Assembly (NCBI GenBank): GCA_947448525.1
Contig: CANFNV010000005.1
Span: 62,001 to 126,000, forward strand
Direction: 5' to 3'
Source of the DNA: Flavobacteriaceae bacterium
GTDB taxonomy: Bacteria; Bacteroidota; Bacteroidia; Flavobacteriales; Flavobacteriaceae
Length of the DNA stretch: 64,000 bases
Part shown: positions 31,674-40,817 of the stretch, one piece after another
Layout: every line of letters starts with the position of its first letter
How positions within the stretch are numbered: position 1 is the first letter of the stretch
Notes under the pieces: model-generated
Database searches by the model: none
Told to the model about the DNA's origin: nothing
The model's input: the letters and a program-made list of their open reading frames with translations, nothing else
Position numbers and translations under genes: made by a program

Positions 31674-32213
31674 ATGAGTCAAAAAATATTACTCACAGCA
31701 AAAGAAGTCAATATTATTCTGCATCGTTTGGCCTGTCAGTTAATCGAGAAACATCTTGATTTTTCTTCTACTGTTTTAATTGGGTTACAACCTCGCGGAA
31801 AGTTTCTTGCCCAAAGAATAAAACACATTTTAGAGACAGAGTATCACGTTAAGAACATACAGCTAGGGTTTTTAGACATCACTTTTTTTAGAGATGACTT
31901 CCGTAGAGGCGAAAAACCATTGGAAGCCAATATTACTCAAATTGATTTTTTAGTAGAAAATAAAAAAGTCGTGTTTATTGATGATGTTTTATTCACAGGT
32001 AGAAGTATTAACGCGGCTTTAACTGCAATTCAATCATTTGGGCGACCATCAGAAGTAGAATTATTAACGCTAATTGACAGACGATTTAGCAGGCATTTAC
32101 CTATTCAGCCCGATTACAGAGGAAGACAAGTAGATGCTATTAATAACGAAAAAGTAAAAGTTTGTTGGCAAGAAAATGAAGGGGAGGATGCTGTTTTTTT
32201 AATAATGAATTAG
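31674..32213 (+). CDS. pyrR: PyrR-type bifunctional regulator/uracil phosphoribosyltransferase
   Basis: A 179-residue phosphoribosyltransferase from the ATG at 31674; the earlier in-frame start at 31578 lies in the terminator of the previous gene. The PRPP loop VVFIDDVLFTGRSINAAL (residues about 100-117) and the GLQPRGKFLA and RPSEVELLTLIDR segments identify PyrR. In Gram-positive bacteria PyrR binds pyr mRNA and converts UMP levels into attenuation; here it sits directly before pyrB, 28 bases apart, but I see no anti-terminator/terminator pair in that gap. RNA binding is therefore unproven in this organism and the enzyme activity is the safer call. Confidence 0.88.
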   Translation: MSQKILLTAKEVNIILHRLACQLIEKHLDFSSTVLIGLQPRGKFLAQRIKHILETEYHVKNIQLGFLDITFFRDDFRRGEKPLEANITQIDFLVENKKVVFIDDVLFTGRSINAALTAIQSFGRPSEVELLTLIDRRFSRHLPIQPDYRGRQVDAINNEKVKVCWQENEGEDAVFLIMN

Positions 32214-32241
32214 TTAGTTATAACACAATACACAACAATAA

Positions 32242-33171
32242 ATGAAAGAATTAAGTGTAAACCATTTATTAGGTATAAAATATCTTGTTAAGGAAGACAT
32301 CGATTTGATTTTTGAAACGGCTGATTATTTTAAAGAAGTGATCAATCGCCCCATAAAAAAAGTCCCTTCTTTACGAGATATCACCATAGCCAATATTTTT
32401 TTTGAGAACAGTACGCGGACTAAATTATCATTTGAATTAGCTCAAAAAAGACTATCTGCAGATGTTATAAGTTTTTCTGCAGCACAATCTTCGGTTAAAA
32501 AAGGAGAAACACTTATTGATACTGTAAACAATATTCTTTCAATGAAAGTAGATATGGTTGTTATGCGTCATGCCAATCCTGGCTCGGCTTATTTTCTTTC
32601 ACAAAATGTAAATGCAAGTATTATAAATGCTGGAGATGGCGCCCACGAACACCCAACACAAGCTTTATTGGACAGCTTTTCAATCAAAGAAAAATTGGGT
32701 GAAGTAAGAGGTAAGAAAGTAGTAATTGTAGGTGATATTTTACATTCAAGAGTAGCGCTTTCTAATATATTTGCCTTGCAAATGCAAGGTGCTGAGGTAA
32801 AAGTTTGCGGACCCAAAACGCTAATTCCAAAGTATATTGAAAGTCTTGGTGTTCAAGTAGAACCCAATTTAAGAAAAGCACTTGAATGGTGCGATGTTGC
32901 AAACATGCTTCGCGTGCAAAACGAACGAATGGATGTGAATTATTTTCCATCAACACGAGAATATGCACAACAATATGGAGTTGACAAAACGCTATTGGAT
33001 TCACTAGATAAAGAAATTGTTATCATGCATCCAGGTCCAATAAATCGTGGGATAGAAATCACTTCAGATGTTGCCGATTCTCAACAATCAGTAATTCTTG
33101 ATCAAGTTGAAAATGGAGTTGCTATTAGAATGGCTGTAATTTATTTATTGGCATCTAAAATAAAACAATAA
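32242..33171 (+). CDS. pyrB: Aspartate carbamoyltransferase catalytic subunit
   Basis: ATCase, 309 residues, makes N-carbamoyl-aspartate in pyrimidine synthesis. The carbamoyl-phosphate motif FFENSTRTKLSFELA (S-T-R-T at 57-60), the MRHANPGSAY segment and HEHPTQALLDSFS are present. The regulatory subunit pyrI is not next door. The gene lies 28 bases after pyrR, and its stop shares one base with the next gene's start (TAATG), so the operon continues into the two small proteins, RNase Z and probably pdxH. Confidence 0.96.
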   Translation: MKELSVNHLLGIKYLVKEDIDLIFETADYFKEVINRPIKKVPSLRDITIANIFFENSTRTKLSFELAQKRLSADVISFSAAQSSVKKGETLIDTVNNILSMKVDMVVMRHANPGSAYFLSQNVNASIINAGDGAHEHPTQALLDSFSIKEKLGEVRGKKVVIVGDILHSRVALSNIFALQMQGAEVKVCGPKTLIPKYIESLGVQVEPNLRKALEWCDVANMLRVQNERMDVNYFPSTREYAQQYGVDKTLLDSLDKEIVIMHPGPINRGIEITSDVADSQQSVILDQVENGVAIRMAVIYLLASKIKQ

Positions 33172-33503
33172 TGAAAGTAGAAAAAAAAGGCACTATCACC
33201 ATTATTAAAGATACCCAGGGGAACATTCAAAATTTCATTAATAAACTTACCCACGAACATACTACATTTAAAAATCAAAATTTAATTATAGATGTTACCC
33301 ACGATAAAAATGTAGAAATAAAAGATATTAAATTATTTTCCGATTTATCTAAAACCCATAAAAATGGAAAAAAATCCTTTGTCTTGGTTGCAAGTGCTAT
33401 TGATTTTAACGCTATCCCAACCCAATTAACTGTTGTGCCTTCTATTCAAGAAGCACACGATATTATCGAAATGGAAGAAATTGAACGCGATTTAGGATTT
33501 TAA
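33171..33503 (+). CDS. Conserved small protein of the pyrB-rnz operon
   Basis: A 110-residue cytoplasmic protein beginning MKVEKKGTITIIKDTQGN. Secondary structure looks like alternating strands and helices (KNQNLIIDVTHDKNVEIKDI, KKSFVLVASAIDF), reminiscent of a STAS-like fold, but this is only an impression. Homologues in other flavobacteria are sometimes labelled ribonuclease Z because they sit next to rnz; it has no metallo-lactamase motif and that label is wrong for this chain. Its ATG overlaps the pyrB stop by one base, so it is translationally coupled. The function is unknown. Confidence 0.75.
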   Translation: MKVEKKGTITIIKDTQGNIQNFINKLTHEHTTFKNQNLIIDVTHDKNVEIKDIKLFSDLSKTHKNGKKSFVLVASAIDFNAIPTQLTVVPSIQEAHDIIEMEEIERDLGF

Positions 33504-33512
33504 TTAAACCCC

Positions 33513-33716
33513 ATGAAATTAAATAACAAAACTACATTATACTTATACATAGCTGTCTTGTTTCTGATGACTTTTTTGCTGACAAGTAGACTCATAAAAA
33601 GTATAAAAACAAACGAATTTGATTATTTTAAGTTAGCTCTTAACATCGGACTACTAATTTATCTTGTCATCAAAACAATCAAATTGGGTAAAATAGAAAA
33701 CGATAAAACAGATTAA
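33513..33716 (+). CDS. Small two-helix membrane protein
   Basis: A 67-residue protein with two hydrophobic segments (LYLYIAVLFLMTFLL and LALNIGLLIYLVI) separated by a basic loop RLIKSIKTN, ending in a charged tail. It starts nine bases after the 110-residue protein and ends 41 bases before rnz, in one transcript. I do not recognise a family. The basic loop suggests both termini face outward or the loop faces the cytoplasm. Confidence 0.62.
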   Translation: MKLNNKTTLYLYIAVLFLMTFLLTSRLIKSIKTNEFDYFKLALNIGLLIYLVIKTIKLGKIENDKTD

Positions 33717-33757
33717 TTAATGCGCTTGGCATAATTCATTAACTTCTCAACTCCAAA

Positions 33758-34666
33758 ATGAAACTAACCATACTGGGCTGTTATGCTGCAACTCCTCGCA
33801 CTTTTTCTAACCCAACCTCACAAATTTTAGAAATTAAAAACCAGGTGTTTCTTATTGATTGTGCCGAAGGAACCCAAGTGCAATTGCGCAAAAGCAAAGT
33901 CAAATTTTCTAAAATCAACCATATTTTCATATCGCATCTTCATGGCGATCATTTTTACGGATTAATAGGATTAATTTCTACTTTCATGCTGCTAAATCGA
34001 GAAACAGACTTACATGTTTATGGTCCCAAAGGAATTAAAGAAATCATATTGATACAGTTGCGCGCTTCCGGTTCTTATTCGGGATATAACTTGTGCTTTC
34101 ATGAGTTAGAATCCAAATCATCTGAAACTATATATGAAGATGAAAAAGTGATTGTAAAAACCATTCCATTACACCATCGCATCTATACCAACGGATTTTT
34201 ATTTAAAGAAAAAAATACCGAACGCAAACTCAATATTGAAGCGGTTGAAAATTACAATATTGATAAAGTATATTTTAACAAAATAAAATATGGCGGCGAC
34301 GTCAAATTAGATGACGGAAGAATAATACCTAATTCTGAACTTAGTTTTGATCCACAAACAGCCAAAAGTTATGCTTATTGCAGCGATACCATGTATAACG
34401 AATCTATAATTCCATTAATTGAAAATGTTGATTATCTCTATCATGAAAGCACATTTCTAGAAAGCGAAGACCATCTTTCAGAGCGAACCATGCATTCAAC
34501 AGCAAAACAAGCAGCAACTATTGCACAAAAAGCTAAGGTTAAAAATCTAATTCTCGGCCATTATTCTACACGATATAGCACTATTCAACTTTTTAAACAA
34601 GAAGCCGAAATTATTTTTGCCAACGTGCATTTAGCAGATGATGGTAAAGAATTTGAAATGGATTAA
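33758..34666 (+). CDS. rnz: Ribonuclease Z
   Basis: tRNA 3'-end endonuclease, 302 residues, of the metallo-beta-lactamase fold. The Zn-binding core HLHGDHFYGLIG, with later H-H-R-I-Y-T-N-G-F, S-D-T, and the LGHYSTRY C-terminal His motif, is complete. Length is the bacterial short form, which cuts precursor tRNAs after the discriminator base. It lies in the pyrR-pyrB operon direction; pdxH follows after 176 bases, so the operon may end here or run through. Confidence 0.93.
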   Translation: MKLTILGCYAATPRTFSNPTSQILEIKNQVFLIDCAEGTQVQLRKSKVKFSKINHIFISHLHGDHFYGLIGLISTFMLLNRETDLHVYGPKGIKEIILIQLRASGSYSGYNLCFHELESKSSETIYEDEKVIVKTIPLHHRIYTNGFLFKEKNTERKLNIEAVENYNIDKVYFNKIKYGGDVKLDDGRIIPNSELSFDPQTAKSYAYCSDTMYNESIIPLIENVDYLYHESTFLESEDHLSERTMHSTAKQAATIAQKAKVKNLILGHYSTRYSTIQLFKQEAEIIFANVHLADDGKEFEMD

Positions 34667-34842
34667 TAGAAATTGAAGCGAATGGCTTAGTATTTATTCG
34701 TATTCCAAATTCCCGCTTTCCTTCCAAAACTTTGCCAAAAAAGCAAAGGTTTTTCCCATCAAACGGGGCTACAAGAAAATCCGTTTTAATTTTGTGTAAA
34801 CTTCTCAAAAACTTCACGAACTTTGTAAACAAATAAATTACA

Positions 34843-35487
34843 ATGAAAGACTTAGGTGACTACAGAAAATCGTACGATAAAAGCGAACTTCTAGAAAACA
34901 ATATTCCCGAAGATCCAATCAATTTATTTCATAAATGGTTTCACGAAACAGAAAATTTTGGCGGAGTAGATGAGGTCAATGCCATGACTCTCGCCACAAT
35001 TGGTTTAGATGGTTTTCCGAAATCTAGAGTCGTATTGCTTAAAAAGTTCAACGAAGAAGGGTTTATTTTCTATACCAATTACAATTCCGAAAAAGGAAAA
35101 GCTATTGCCAACAATCCAAATGTTTGCGTATCATTCTTTTGGACCAATTTGGAACGACAAGTTATTATAAAAGGAATTGCTGAAAAAACATTAGAAACAA
35201 TTTCCGATAATTATTTTGATTCTCGTCCCGACGGAAGTAAACTCGGAGCGATAGTTTCGCCACAAAGTGAAGTAATTCCAAATAGAGAATATCTAGAAAC
35301 GAATCTAAAGTTATTGGAACAAGAATATTCTGGCAAAGAAATCAAAAGGCCCAAACATTGGGGAGGGTTTTTGGTAAAACCTGTTGAAGTAGAATTTTGG
35401 CAAGGACGCCCGAATCGGCTTCACGACAGAATTCGATACCAGTTGGAAGATAATTTTTTATGGAAAATAGAACGAATTTCTTCTTAA
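34843..35487 (+). CDS. pdxH: Pyridoxamine 5'-phosphate oxidase
   Basis: PdxH, 214 residues, makes pyridoxal 5'-phosphate from pyridoxine or pyridoxamine phosphate with FMN and oxygen. The diagnostic segments are PNSRVVLLK-like PKSRVVLLKKF, FYTNYNSEKGKAI, GSKLGAIVSPQSEVI and the C-terminal FWQGRPNRLHDRIRY. The complete length and motifs make the call firm. The 176-base gap upstream holds no supported gene; a 73-codon frame there on the minus strand was rejected. Confidence 0.96.
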   Translation: MKDLGDYRKSYDKSELLENNIPEDPINLFHKWFHETENFGGVDEVNAMTLATIGLDGFPKSRVVLLKKFNEEGFIFYTNYNSEKGKAIANNPNVCVSFFWTNLERQVIIKGIAEKTLETISDNYFDSRPDGSKLGAIVSPQSEVIPNREYLETNLKLLEQEYSGKEIKRPKHWGGFLVKPVEVEFWQGRPNRLHDRIRYQLEDNFLWKIERISS

Positions 35488-35509
35488 TTAAAAAACTTAA
35501 AACATTTGA

Positions 35510-35517
35510 TATATTTG
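35510..35517 (+). promoter_or_regulatory. Bacteroidota -7 box for kdsB
   Basis: TATATTTG matches TAnnTTTG exactly, 20 bases before the kdsB ATG at 35537. Confidence 0.5.
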
Positions 35518-35536
35518 TTGAATAAAGAAATAGGAT

Positions 35537-36262
35537 ATGAAAGTCATTGCCGTTATTCCAGCTCGTTATGCCTCCACACGTTTTCCTGCTAAATTGATGC
35601 AGGATTTAGGAGGAAAAACAGTAATTCTCCGCACGTATGAAGCGGCAAAAAAAACCCATTTATTTAATGATGTTTTTGTTGTTACCGATTCCAATTTGAT
35701 TTATGATGAGATTATATCCAACGGAGGAAAAGCAATTATGTCAATTAAAGAGCATGAATCGGGCAGTGATCGAATTGCCGAAGCTGTATCATATTTAGAT
35801 GTTGACATTGTGGTTAATATTCAAGGAGACGAGCCCTTTATCAATAAAGATCCTCTTGAAAAAGTCATCGAAGTTTTTAAAAATGATAAAGAGAATAAAA
35901 TTGATTTGGCTTCATTAATGAAGGAATTTACAAATGAGAATGATATTAATAACCCAAATAATGTAAAAGTTGTAGTCGATCAAAACGGATTTGCTTTGTA
36001 TTTTTCCCGTTCAGTTATTCCCTATCCAAGAGAAAAGAATGTGGGTGTTCGTTATTTTCAACATATCGGAATTTATGCTTTCCGCAAACAAGCACTATTA
36101 GATTTCTATTCATTACCTATGAAATCATTAGAAGCATCCGAAAAATTAGAGCAACTTCGCTATTTGGAATTCGGAAAACGAATCAAAATGGTTGAAACCG
36201 GTCATATTGGAATCGGAATTGATACGTTAGAAGATTTAGAGAAAGCTAGAAAGATGATTTGA
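35537..36262 (+). CDS. kdsB: 3-deoxy-manno-octulosonate cytidylyltransferase
   Basis: CMP-Kdo synthetase, 241 residues, activates Kdo with CTP for lipid A/LPS core assembly. The nucleotide-binding N-terminus [16 protein letters not shown], the [10 protein letters not shown] and [10 protein letters not shown] motifs and the C-terminal [14 protein letters not shown] are typical. Its own box at 35510-35517 suggests it is transcribed separately from pdxH. It converges with the spermidine-synthase-like gene, only seven bases apart. Confidence 0.96.
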   Translation: MKVIAVIPARYASTRFPAKLMQDLGGKTVILRTYEAAKKTHLFNDVFVVTDSNLIYDEIISNGGKAIMSIKEHESGSDRIAEAVSYLDVDIVVNIQGDEPFINKDPLEKVIEVFKNDKENKIDLASLMKEFTNENDINNPNNVKVVVDQNGFALYFSRSVIPYPREKNVGVRYFQHIGIYAFRKQALLDFYSLPMKSLEASEKLEQLRYLEFGKRIKMVETGHIGIGIDTLEDLEKARKMI

Positions 36263-36269
36263 AATTTAG

Positions 36270-36932
36270 TTATGCAAGTTTCTTAATAGTGAATAATTCA
36301 TTATGAACTTCCACTTTTGGATACATTCGCAAAGAGAAATCACCATTAAATTTCTTTTTATAATCTAAATTTCTAACTCTTTCTCTCTCATTAATTACCA
36401 TTGTATTAAATAAAATAAATCCGTCTCTTTTTAATAGATAATTTACTCTATTTATAAAAAAATCTTCAAACAAGAAATTGGGCATTGTAGTATCTTGAAA
36501 AATATCGATTATGATTAAATCATATTTTTCTTTGGTTTTTAAAACAAATTCAAAAGCATCATCTATAATCAAATCAAGATTTTTTATTTCACTTAATTTG
36601 AAGTATTTATTGGCAATTTCAACGATTTCTTCATCAATTTCAATACCCGTTATTTGACCTTTAAATTTTACTTCTTCCACCAATGTTTTTATCACACTTC
36701 CGCCAGCAACACCCAGAATCAAAATGCTTTCAAACTTTTTTATTCTATCAAAACCGATGTATTTCAACCCTTTTCTTAAAATGCGTTGCAAACTTCCATA
36801 CGAATAATTGGTATTTTTACTATCCAAAACCAATTCGCCATTATTCCATGAAACTTCCAATGATTTACTCAAGACTGAATTCTTCTTAAAAACATTTATT
36901 GGAATGAAATAACTAAATAATTTGGCAAGCAT
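36270..36932 (-). CDS. Spermidine-synthase-like class I methyltransferase fold protein
   Basis: A 220-residue Rossmann protein with the nucleotide loop ILILGVAGGSVIKTL, the acidic GIEIDEEIVEIANKYF, LIIDDAFEFV and LIIIDIF segments typical of spermidine synthase relatives. It is shorter than true SpeE (about 280) and the putrescine-binding residues cannot be confirmed by eye, so an aminopropyltransferase or an S-adenosylmethionine-dependent methyltransferase are both possible. It converges with kdsB. The downstream gene on the plus strand begins about 57 bases away. Confidence 0.72.
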   Translation of the reverse strand: MLAKLFSYFIPINVFKKNSVLSKSLEVSWNNGELVLDSKNTNYSYGSLQRILRKGLKYIGFDRIKKFESILILGVAGGSVIKTLVEEVKFKGQITGIEIDEEIVEIANKYFKLSEIKNLDLIIDDAFEFVLKTKEKYDLIIIDIFQDTTMPNFLFEDFFINRVNYLLKRDGFILFNTMVINERERVRNLDYKKKFNGDFSLRMYPKVEVHNELFTIKKLA

Positions 36933-36988
36933 AAATAAATTTTCTCAAAAATAATAGATTAATGCTAAATTTACACAAAATATTTCAG

Positions 36989-37540
36989 ATGAAGAAACAA
37001 CTTTACAAATTTATTTTTGTTACTATATTGGGTTGGAAACTAATAGGGAGTTTAGATATTTATGTTAAAAAATGTGTTGTAATTGTAATTCCACACACCA
37101 GTAATTTAGATTTTTTTATTGCGCTATTAGTCAGAGGAATCATGGATATTGAAATTAATTTTGTGGGTAAAAAGGAATTGTTTACATTTCCTTTTGGATA
37201 TTATTTTAGAGCAGTAGGAGGAGCGCCAATCGACAGAAGCGGTGGCAAAAATACAGTAGATGCTACCGCTGAAGTTTTTGCAAAAAAGGAAACGTTTCGA
37301 TTATCAATATCTCCTGAAGGGACTCGAAAAAAAGTAGCCGAATTGCGAACCGGATTTTATTATATCGCTCTAAAAGCCGATGTTCCTATTGTTCCAGTAG
37401 CATTTGATTACGAAAAAAAAGAAGTTAAAATAGGAAAACCCTTTACTCCAACCGGAAATTATGAAGCCGATATGAAGTTTATTTTGCCGTTTTTTAAAGG
37501 TGTTAAAGGTAAAATTCCAGAAAGAGGATTTCAAGTATAA
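36989..37540 (+). CDS. PlsC-like 1-acylglycerol-3-phosphate acyltransferase
   Basis: An acyltransferase of 183 residues from the ATG at 36989. The HTSNLDFF block (H-x4-D) and the SPEGTRK block, with an intervening R-A-V-G-G-A-P-I-D-R-S segment, are the four conserved PlsC motifs. These enzymes acylate lysophosphatidate, or other lyso-lipids, at the membrane. The start codon was moved from 36962 because the bases just there, TAAATTTA, look like the -7 box. The M14 carboxypeptidase gene follows after 12 bases, so they may be co-transcribed. Confidence 0.82.
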   Translation: MKKQLYKFIFVTILGWKLIGSLDIYVKKCVVIVIPHTSNLDFFIALLVRGIMDIEINFVGKKELFTFPFGYYFRAVGGAPIDRSGGKNTVDATAEVFAKKETFRLSISPEGTRKKVAELRTGFYYIALKADVPIVPVAFDYEKKEVKIGKPFTPTGNYEADMKFILPFFKGVKGKIPERGFQV

Positions 37541-37552
37541 TATTAAATCACT

Positions 37553-38692
37553 ATGGATTATATAAAATTACATAAACAGTATAAAGCCAATTCTCTTTTC
37601 GGGCGTTACATCACTCTGGTTGATATTGAGCCACTTTTAGAGAAACTTCCAAAAGAAATTATAGGTAAGTCCGTTTTAGGTAAACCCATTTATAAATATA
37701 CCATTGGAACTGGACAAACTAGAATTTTTATGTGGTCGCAAATGCATGGAAATGAAAGTACTACAACCAAAGCTTTATTTGATTTTTTTAATTGTATTCA
37801 TTCAAATGATGCAATAGGTGCAAAGTTACTTCAGGAATTTACTTTTTGCTTTCTTCCAATGGTTAATCCTGATGGCGCCGAACTTTATACCCGAGAAAAT
37901 GCAAATAGCGTTGATTTAAATCGTGATTCGGTTGATTTATCGCAACCCGAAAGTCAATTGTTGCACCAAATATTTACGGAATTCAAACCAGATTTTTGTT
38001 ACAATCTTCATGATCAACGCACTATTTTTGGTGCAGGCGATTCAGGAAATGCTGCAACAGTTTCTTTTTTAGCGCCATCATATAATGAAAATAGGGAGGT
38101 GAATAAAGTTCGAACTCGAGCTATGAATGTAATTGTGGCTATGAACTACGAATTACAAAAACATATTCCCAATCAAGTGGGGCGTTTTGACGATGGATTT
38201 AATATTAATTGTATTGGAGACACCTTTATGTCCTTAGGTGTTCCAACAATACTATTTGAAGCAGGCCATTATCAAAATGATTATTATAGAGAATTTTCTC
38301 GAAAGATGATTTTTATTGCTTTGCTTTCTGGATTGAGAAGTATTTACGAAAACGATATAGTTGATAATAAAATCGCTATTTATTTGCAAATTCCGCAAAA
38401 TAAAATCGTTTTTTATGATTTTATTTATAAAAATGTTAAAATAAATTATGATGGTAAAGAAATAATATCGAATTTTGCTGCTCAATACAAAGAAGAACTT
38501 GTTGATGGAAAAATCCAATTCAATGCTTACATAGCTGAAATAGGAGAATTAAAAGGAAAATTGGGCCACATTCAATTCAATGCTCATAAGATGATGTATT
38601 TTGACGAAAAAGCTGCTTTTCCGAAAATCAATCAAAAAGCAGACTTTAACATAGGAAAAGACAATTATTTTGTTAATGGATTAAAAAAATAG
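37553..38692 (+). CDS. M14-family zinc carboxypeptidase
   Basis: A 379-residue metallopeptidase. The zinc-binding H-G-N-E (M-H-G-N-E-S-T-T), the substrate-binding Arg in NSVDLNRD, the third ligand His in YNLHDQR and the catalytic Glu in FEAGHYQND are in the order of M14 peptidases. No signal peptide is evident, so it may act in the cytoplasm on peptidoglycan fragments or peptides, as seen for the M14 murein-peptide amidases. The C-terminal third has a mixed domain of unknown role. Confidence 0.8.
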   Translation: MDYIKLHKQYKANSLFGRYITLVDIEPLLEKLPKEIIGKSVLGKPIYKYTIGTGQTRIFMWSQMHGNESTTTKALFDFFNCIHSNDAIGAKLLQEFTFCFLPMVNPDGAELYTRENANSVDLNRDSVDLSQPESQLLHQIFTEFKPDFCYNLHDQRTIFGAGDSGNAATVSFLAPSYNENREVNKVRTRAMNVIVAMNYELQKHIPNQVGRFDDGFNINCIGDTFMSLGVPTILFEAGHYQNDYYREFSRKMIFIALLSGLRSIYENDIVDNKIAIYLQIPQNKIVFYDFIYKNVKINYDGKEIISNFAAQYKEELVDGKIQFNAYIAEIGELKGKLGHIQFNAHKMMYFDEKAAFPKINQKADFNIGKDNYFVNGLKK

Positions 38693-38778
38693 CATAATAT
38701 TAACTTTTTTTAAATAGTTTTTATTATTTTTATAACCTCAACAACTAACAAATACAACAACAATAAAAATTAATAATT

Positions 38779-39258
38779 ATGAGTAAGTTTCGTTTAGATG
38801 AAGTAGATCACCAAATTCTTGATATGCTTATAGATAATACAAGGATACCTTTTACAGATATTGCCAAAAAACTCTTAATTTCAGCTGGAACGGTTCATGT
38901 AAGAGTAAAGAAAATGGAAGATGCAGGAATAGTAACTGGTTCTTCGTTGACATTGGATTATGAAAAATTAGGATACTCTTTTATTGCTTATGTGGGCGTT
39001 TTCTTAAATAACACTTCACAGACAAAATTTGTTTTAGAAAGAATAAGCGAAATTCCGTTTGTAACTGTAGCTCATATTACAACTGGTAAATTCAATATTT
39101 TTTGTAAAATACGTGCTAAAGACACCAAACATGCTAAAGATGTAATCTTTATGATTGATGATATTGAAGGAGTTTACAGAACAGAAACGATGATTTCGCT
39201 TGAGGAAAGTATCAACGATAAAAAACGTTTGATGCATACCATTTTTAAAGATATTTAA
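38779..39258 (+). CDS. Lrp/AsnC-family transcriptional regulator
   Basis: A 159-residue regulator with an N-terminal winged helix (RIPFTDIAKKLLISAGTVHVRVKKMEDAGIV) and a C-terminal RAM ligand-binding domain (SFIAYVGVFLNNTS, VTVAHITTGKFNIFCK). Members bind amino acids and control amino acid metabolism, or act globally. Neighbours give no clear target. An intrinsic terminator closes the gene (39286-39312), so it is transcribed alone or with upstream genes only. Confidence 0.92.
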   Translation: MSKFRLDEVDHQILDMLIDNTRIPFTDIAKKLLISAGTVHVRVKKMEDAGIVTGSSLTLDYEKLGYSFIAYVGVFLNNTSQTKFVLERISEIPFVTVAHITTGKFNIFCKIRAKDTKHAKDVIFMIDDIEGVYRTETMISLEESINDKKRLMHTIFKDI

Positions 39259-39285
39259 TATTTGTATTAAAACACAACTAATTCG

Positions 39286-39312
39286 AACCTCAAGTATTTC
39301 TTGAGGTTTTTT
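39286..39312 (+). terminator. Intrinsic terminator of the Lrp/AsnC gene
   Basis: AACCTCAAG (39286-39294), loop TATTT, CTTGAGGTT (39300-39308), then Ts to 39312. The remaining 177 bases before the DinB gene hold no other clear feature. Confidence 0.85.
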
Positions 39313-39489
39313 AGTATATTTATTTCAATTTATTACTATGTACGCACTTCTTAAAAATAGAACGTTTAAATCAGAATGTATTGTTTAAATATCATATTTT
39401 TTATAGTGTTTTTCTTTACTTTAAATTTTAAAACCCTAATTGCGAAGAGTCTCCAGTCTTTTTGCAAATAAAATAAATTATCAAAACAA

Positions 39490-40008
39490 ATGAGACCATC
39501 GCAACTCCACTCCACCGAATTCGCCTCCTATTATGGAAATTATATAGCCCAAGTTTCTGAAGAATTTACATTAGTAGAAGAGCTTGAAATATCCTTACAC
39601 CGTTTCATCAAGTTTGTGCAAGCCATTCCAATGGATAAATTTGATTACCGATATGCCGGAGGAAAATGGACGATTAAAGACATTATTCAGCACATTATTG
39701 ACACCGAACGAATTTTTGCATACAGAGCATTGCGTTTTGCAAGAAACGATAAATCGGAGTTACCTGGTTTTGAAGAAAACCATTATGTGGATGAAGCTAA
39801 CGGATCTCAAAGAAGTATTATGGAGTTGTTAACGGAATTTTCTGCACTTAGACATTCAACTATTTTATTGTATAAATCATTCAAAGAGGAGGAATTGTTC
39901 CGAGTAGGAACAGCATCCGAAAATCCAATGTCTGTTAGAGCAATAGGATTTATTATTATTGGACATCAAAACCACCACCAAAAAATATTTGTAGATCGGT
40001 ATCTTTAA
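39490..40008 (+). CDS. DinB-like metal-binding protein
   Basis: A 172-residue four-helix DinB/YfiT-type protein. The predicted metal ligands are His in the DIIQHIIDTERIF helix and the HQNHHQKI cluster near the C-terminus. Relatives act as thiol-dependent S-transferases, for example with bacillithiol, or have no known activity. The window also encodes YtxJ, which is associated with bacillithiol, so a bacillithiol S-transferase is a plausible but unproven role. It converges with the thioesterase gene at 10 bases. Confidence 0.75.
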   Translation: MRPSQLHSTEFASYYGNYIAQVSEEFTLVEELEISLHRFIKFVQAIPMDKFDYRYAGGKWTIKDIIQHIIDTERIFAYRALRFARNDKSELPGFEENHYVDEANGSQRSIMELLTEFSALRHSTILLYKSFKEEELFRVGTASENPMSVRAIGFIIIGHQNHHQKIFVDRYL

Positions 40009-40018
40009 ATAGGGTAAT

Positions 40019-40771
40019 CTATTCAAAATCATTTATGATTTTTTTCTTCAGTTCGAGTTCTAAGGCAAAACATGTTTTACCTTCTTTGGTTATAGTAAAG
40101 GTGTTTTTAAATTGATTTATTTCTACCAGTTCATTTAGCGAAACTTCTTTCATGTAATTCATTTCAAGAGCCTTTAAGTTTTGTTCTAGTAGAATTCTTG
40201 AATCCAAACCATCCAAACACCATTCAATATACTTTACGCTATTAGCATGATTTACAATGTCTAAATCGGATAATTGGACAATTCGTTTTTTATGAATTTC
40301 AAAATCTTTTTGAATGTCTATTTTTGAAAAACTTTTTTCAGTAGCATTATGATTGGGATATTTTTTAAAATGTTCGTTTGGTAAAGCAAAAGTTTCAGGT
40401 CTTCGTGTTTGCGTATTGATAACAGCCCAAAAAGTTTCGCAACCTGCAATTTTATTAGTCCCAATATACAATTCTAAACAGCGAACGGATCGTGAATTTT
40501 CCAATGATTTTATCCAGGTTTTCACAGTTACTACATCCTTCCATTGGGGTAAACTATATATTTCTACTCTCATTTTACTTAAAACCCATGCTTGATTGAA
40601 TTTTTGCATATCACTAAAACTAATTCCGCCAACTTCCGAATGCTTTGCAGCAGTTAACTGAAAAAGATTGCACAATTCTGTGTATTTCAAATACCCATTA
40701 GGATAACATTGAAGAAAATTAATTTCCCAATTTTTGGATAAAATAGAAGTGAAGTTTGCTGATATAGGCAT
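40019..40771 (-). CDS. Acyl-ACP thioesterase
   Basis: A 250-residue double hot-dog thioesterase of the FatA/FatB type, releasing fatty acids from acyl-carrier protein. The N-terminal hot-dog includes YTELCNLFQLTAAKHSE and the C-terminal one the DIVNHANSVKYIEWCLDG segment, whose N-x-H motif supplies the catalytic residues. The typical bacterial length is about 250. It lies before miaA on the same strand, with a gap of about 46 bases. Gene symbols vary, so none is given. Confidence 0.88.
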   Translation of the reverse strand: MPISANFTSILSKNWEINFLQCYPNGYLKYTELCNLFQLTAAKHSEVGGISFSDMQKFNQAWVLSKMRVEIYSLPQWKDVVTVKTWIKSLENSRSVRCLELYIGTNKIAGCETFWAVINTQTRRPETFALPNEHFKKYPNHNATEKSFSKIDIQKDFEIHKKRIVQLSDLDIVNHANSVKYIEWCLDGLDSRILLEQNLKALEMNYMKEVSLNELVEINQFKNTFTITKEGKTCFALELELKKKIINDFE

Positions 40772-40817
40772 TTTTATTAATATTTTTGGAACATAGATCA
40801 GAGAAATTTAAAAAATA

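Noticed and set aside
31578..31674. Upstream in-frame extension of pyrR
   Set aside because: It lies inside the intrinsic terminator of the preceding gene and is not similar to PyrR N-termini.
34611..34832. A 73-codon minus-strand frame in the rnz/pdxH gap
   Set aside because: It overlaps the 3' end of rnz, has no recognisable domain, and no promoter or leader was seen. It is more likely chance in AT-rich DNA, though the gap is otherwise empty.
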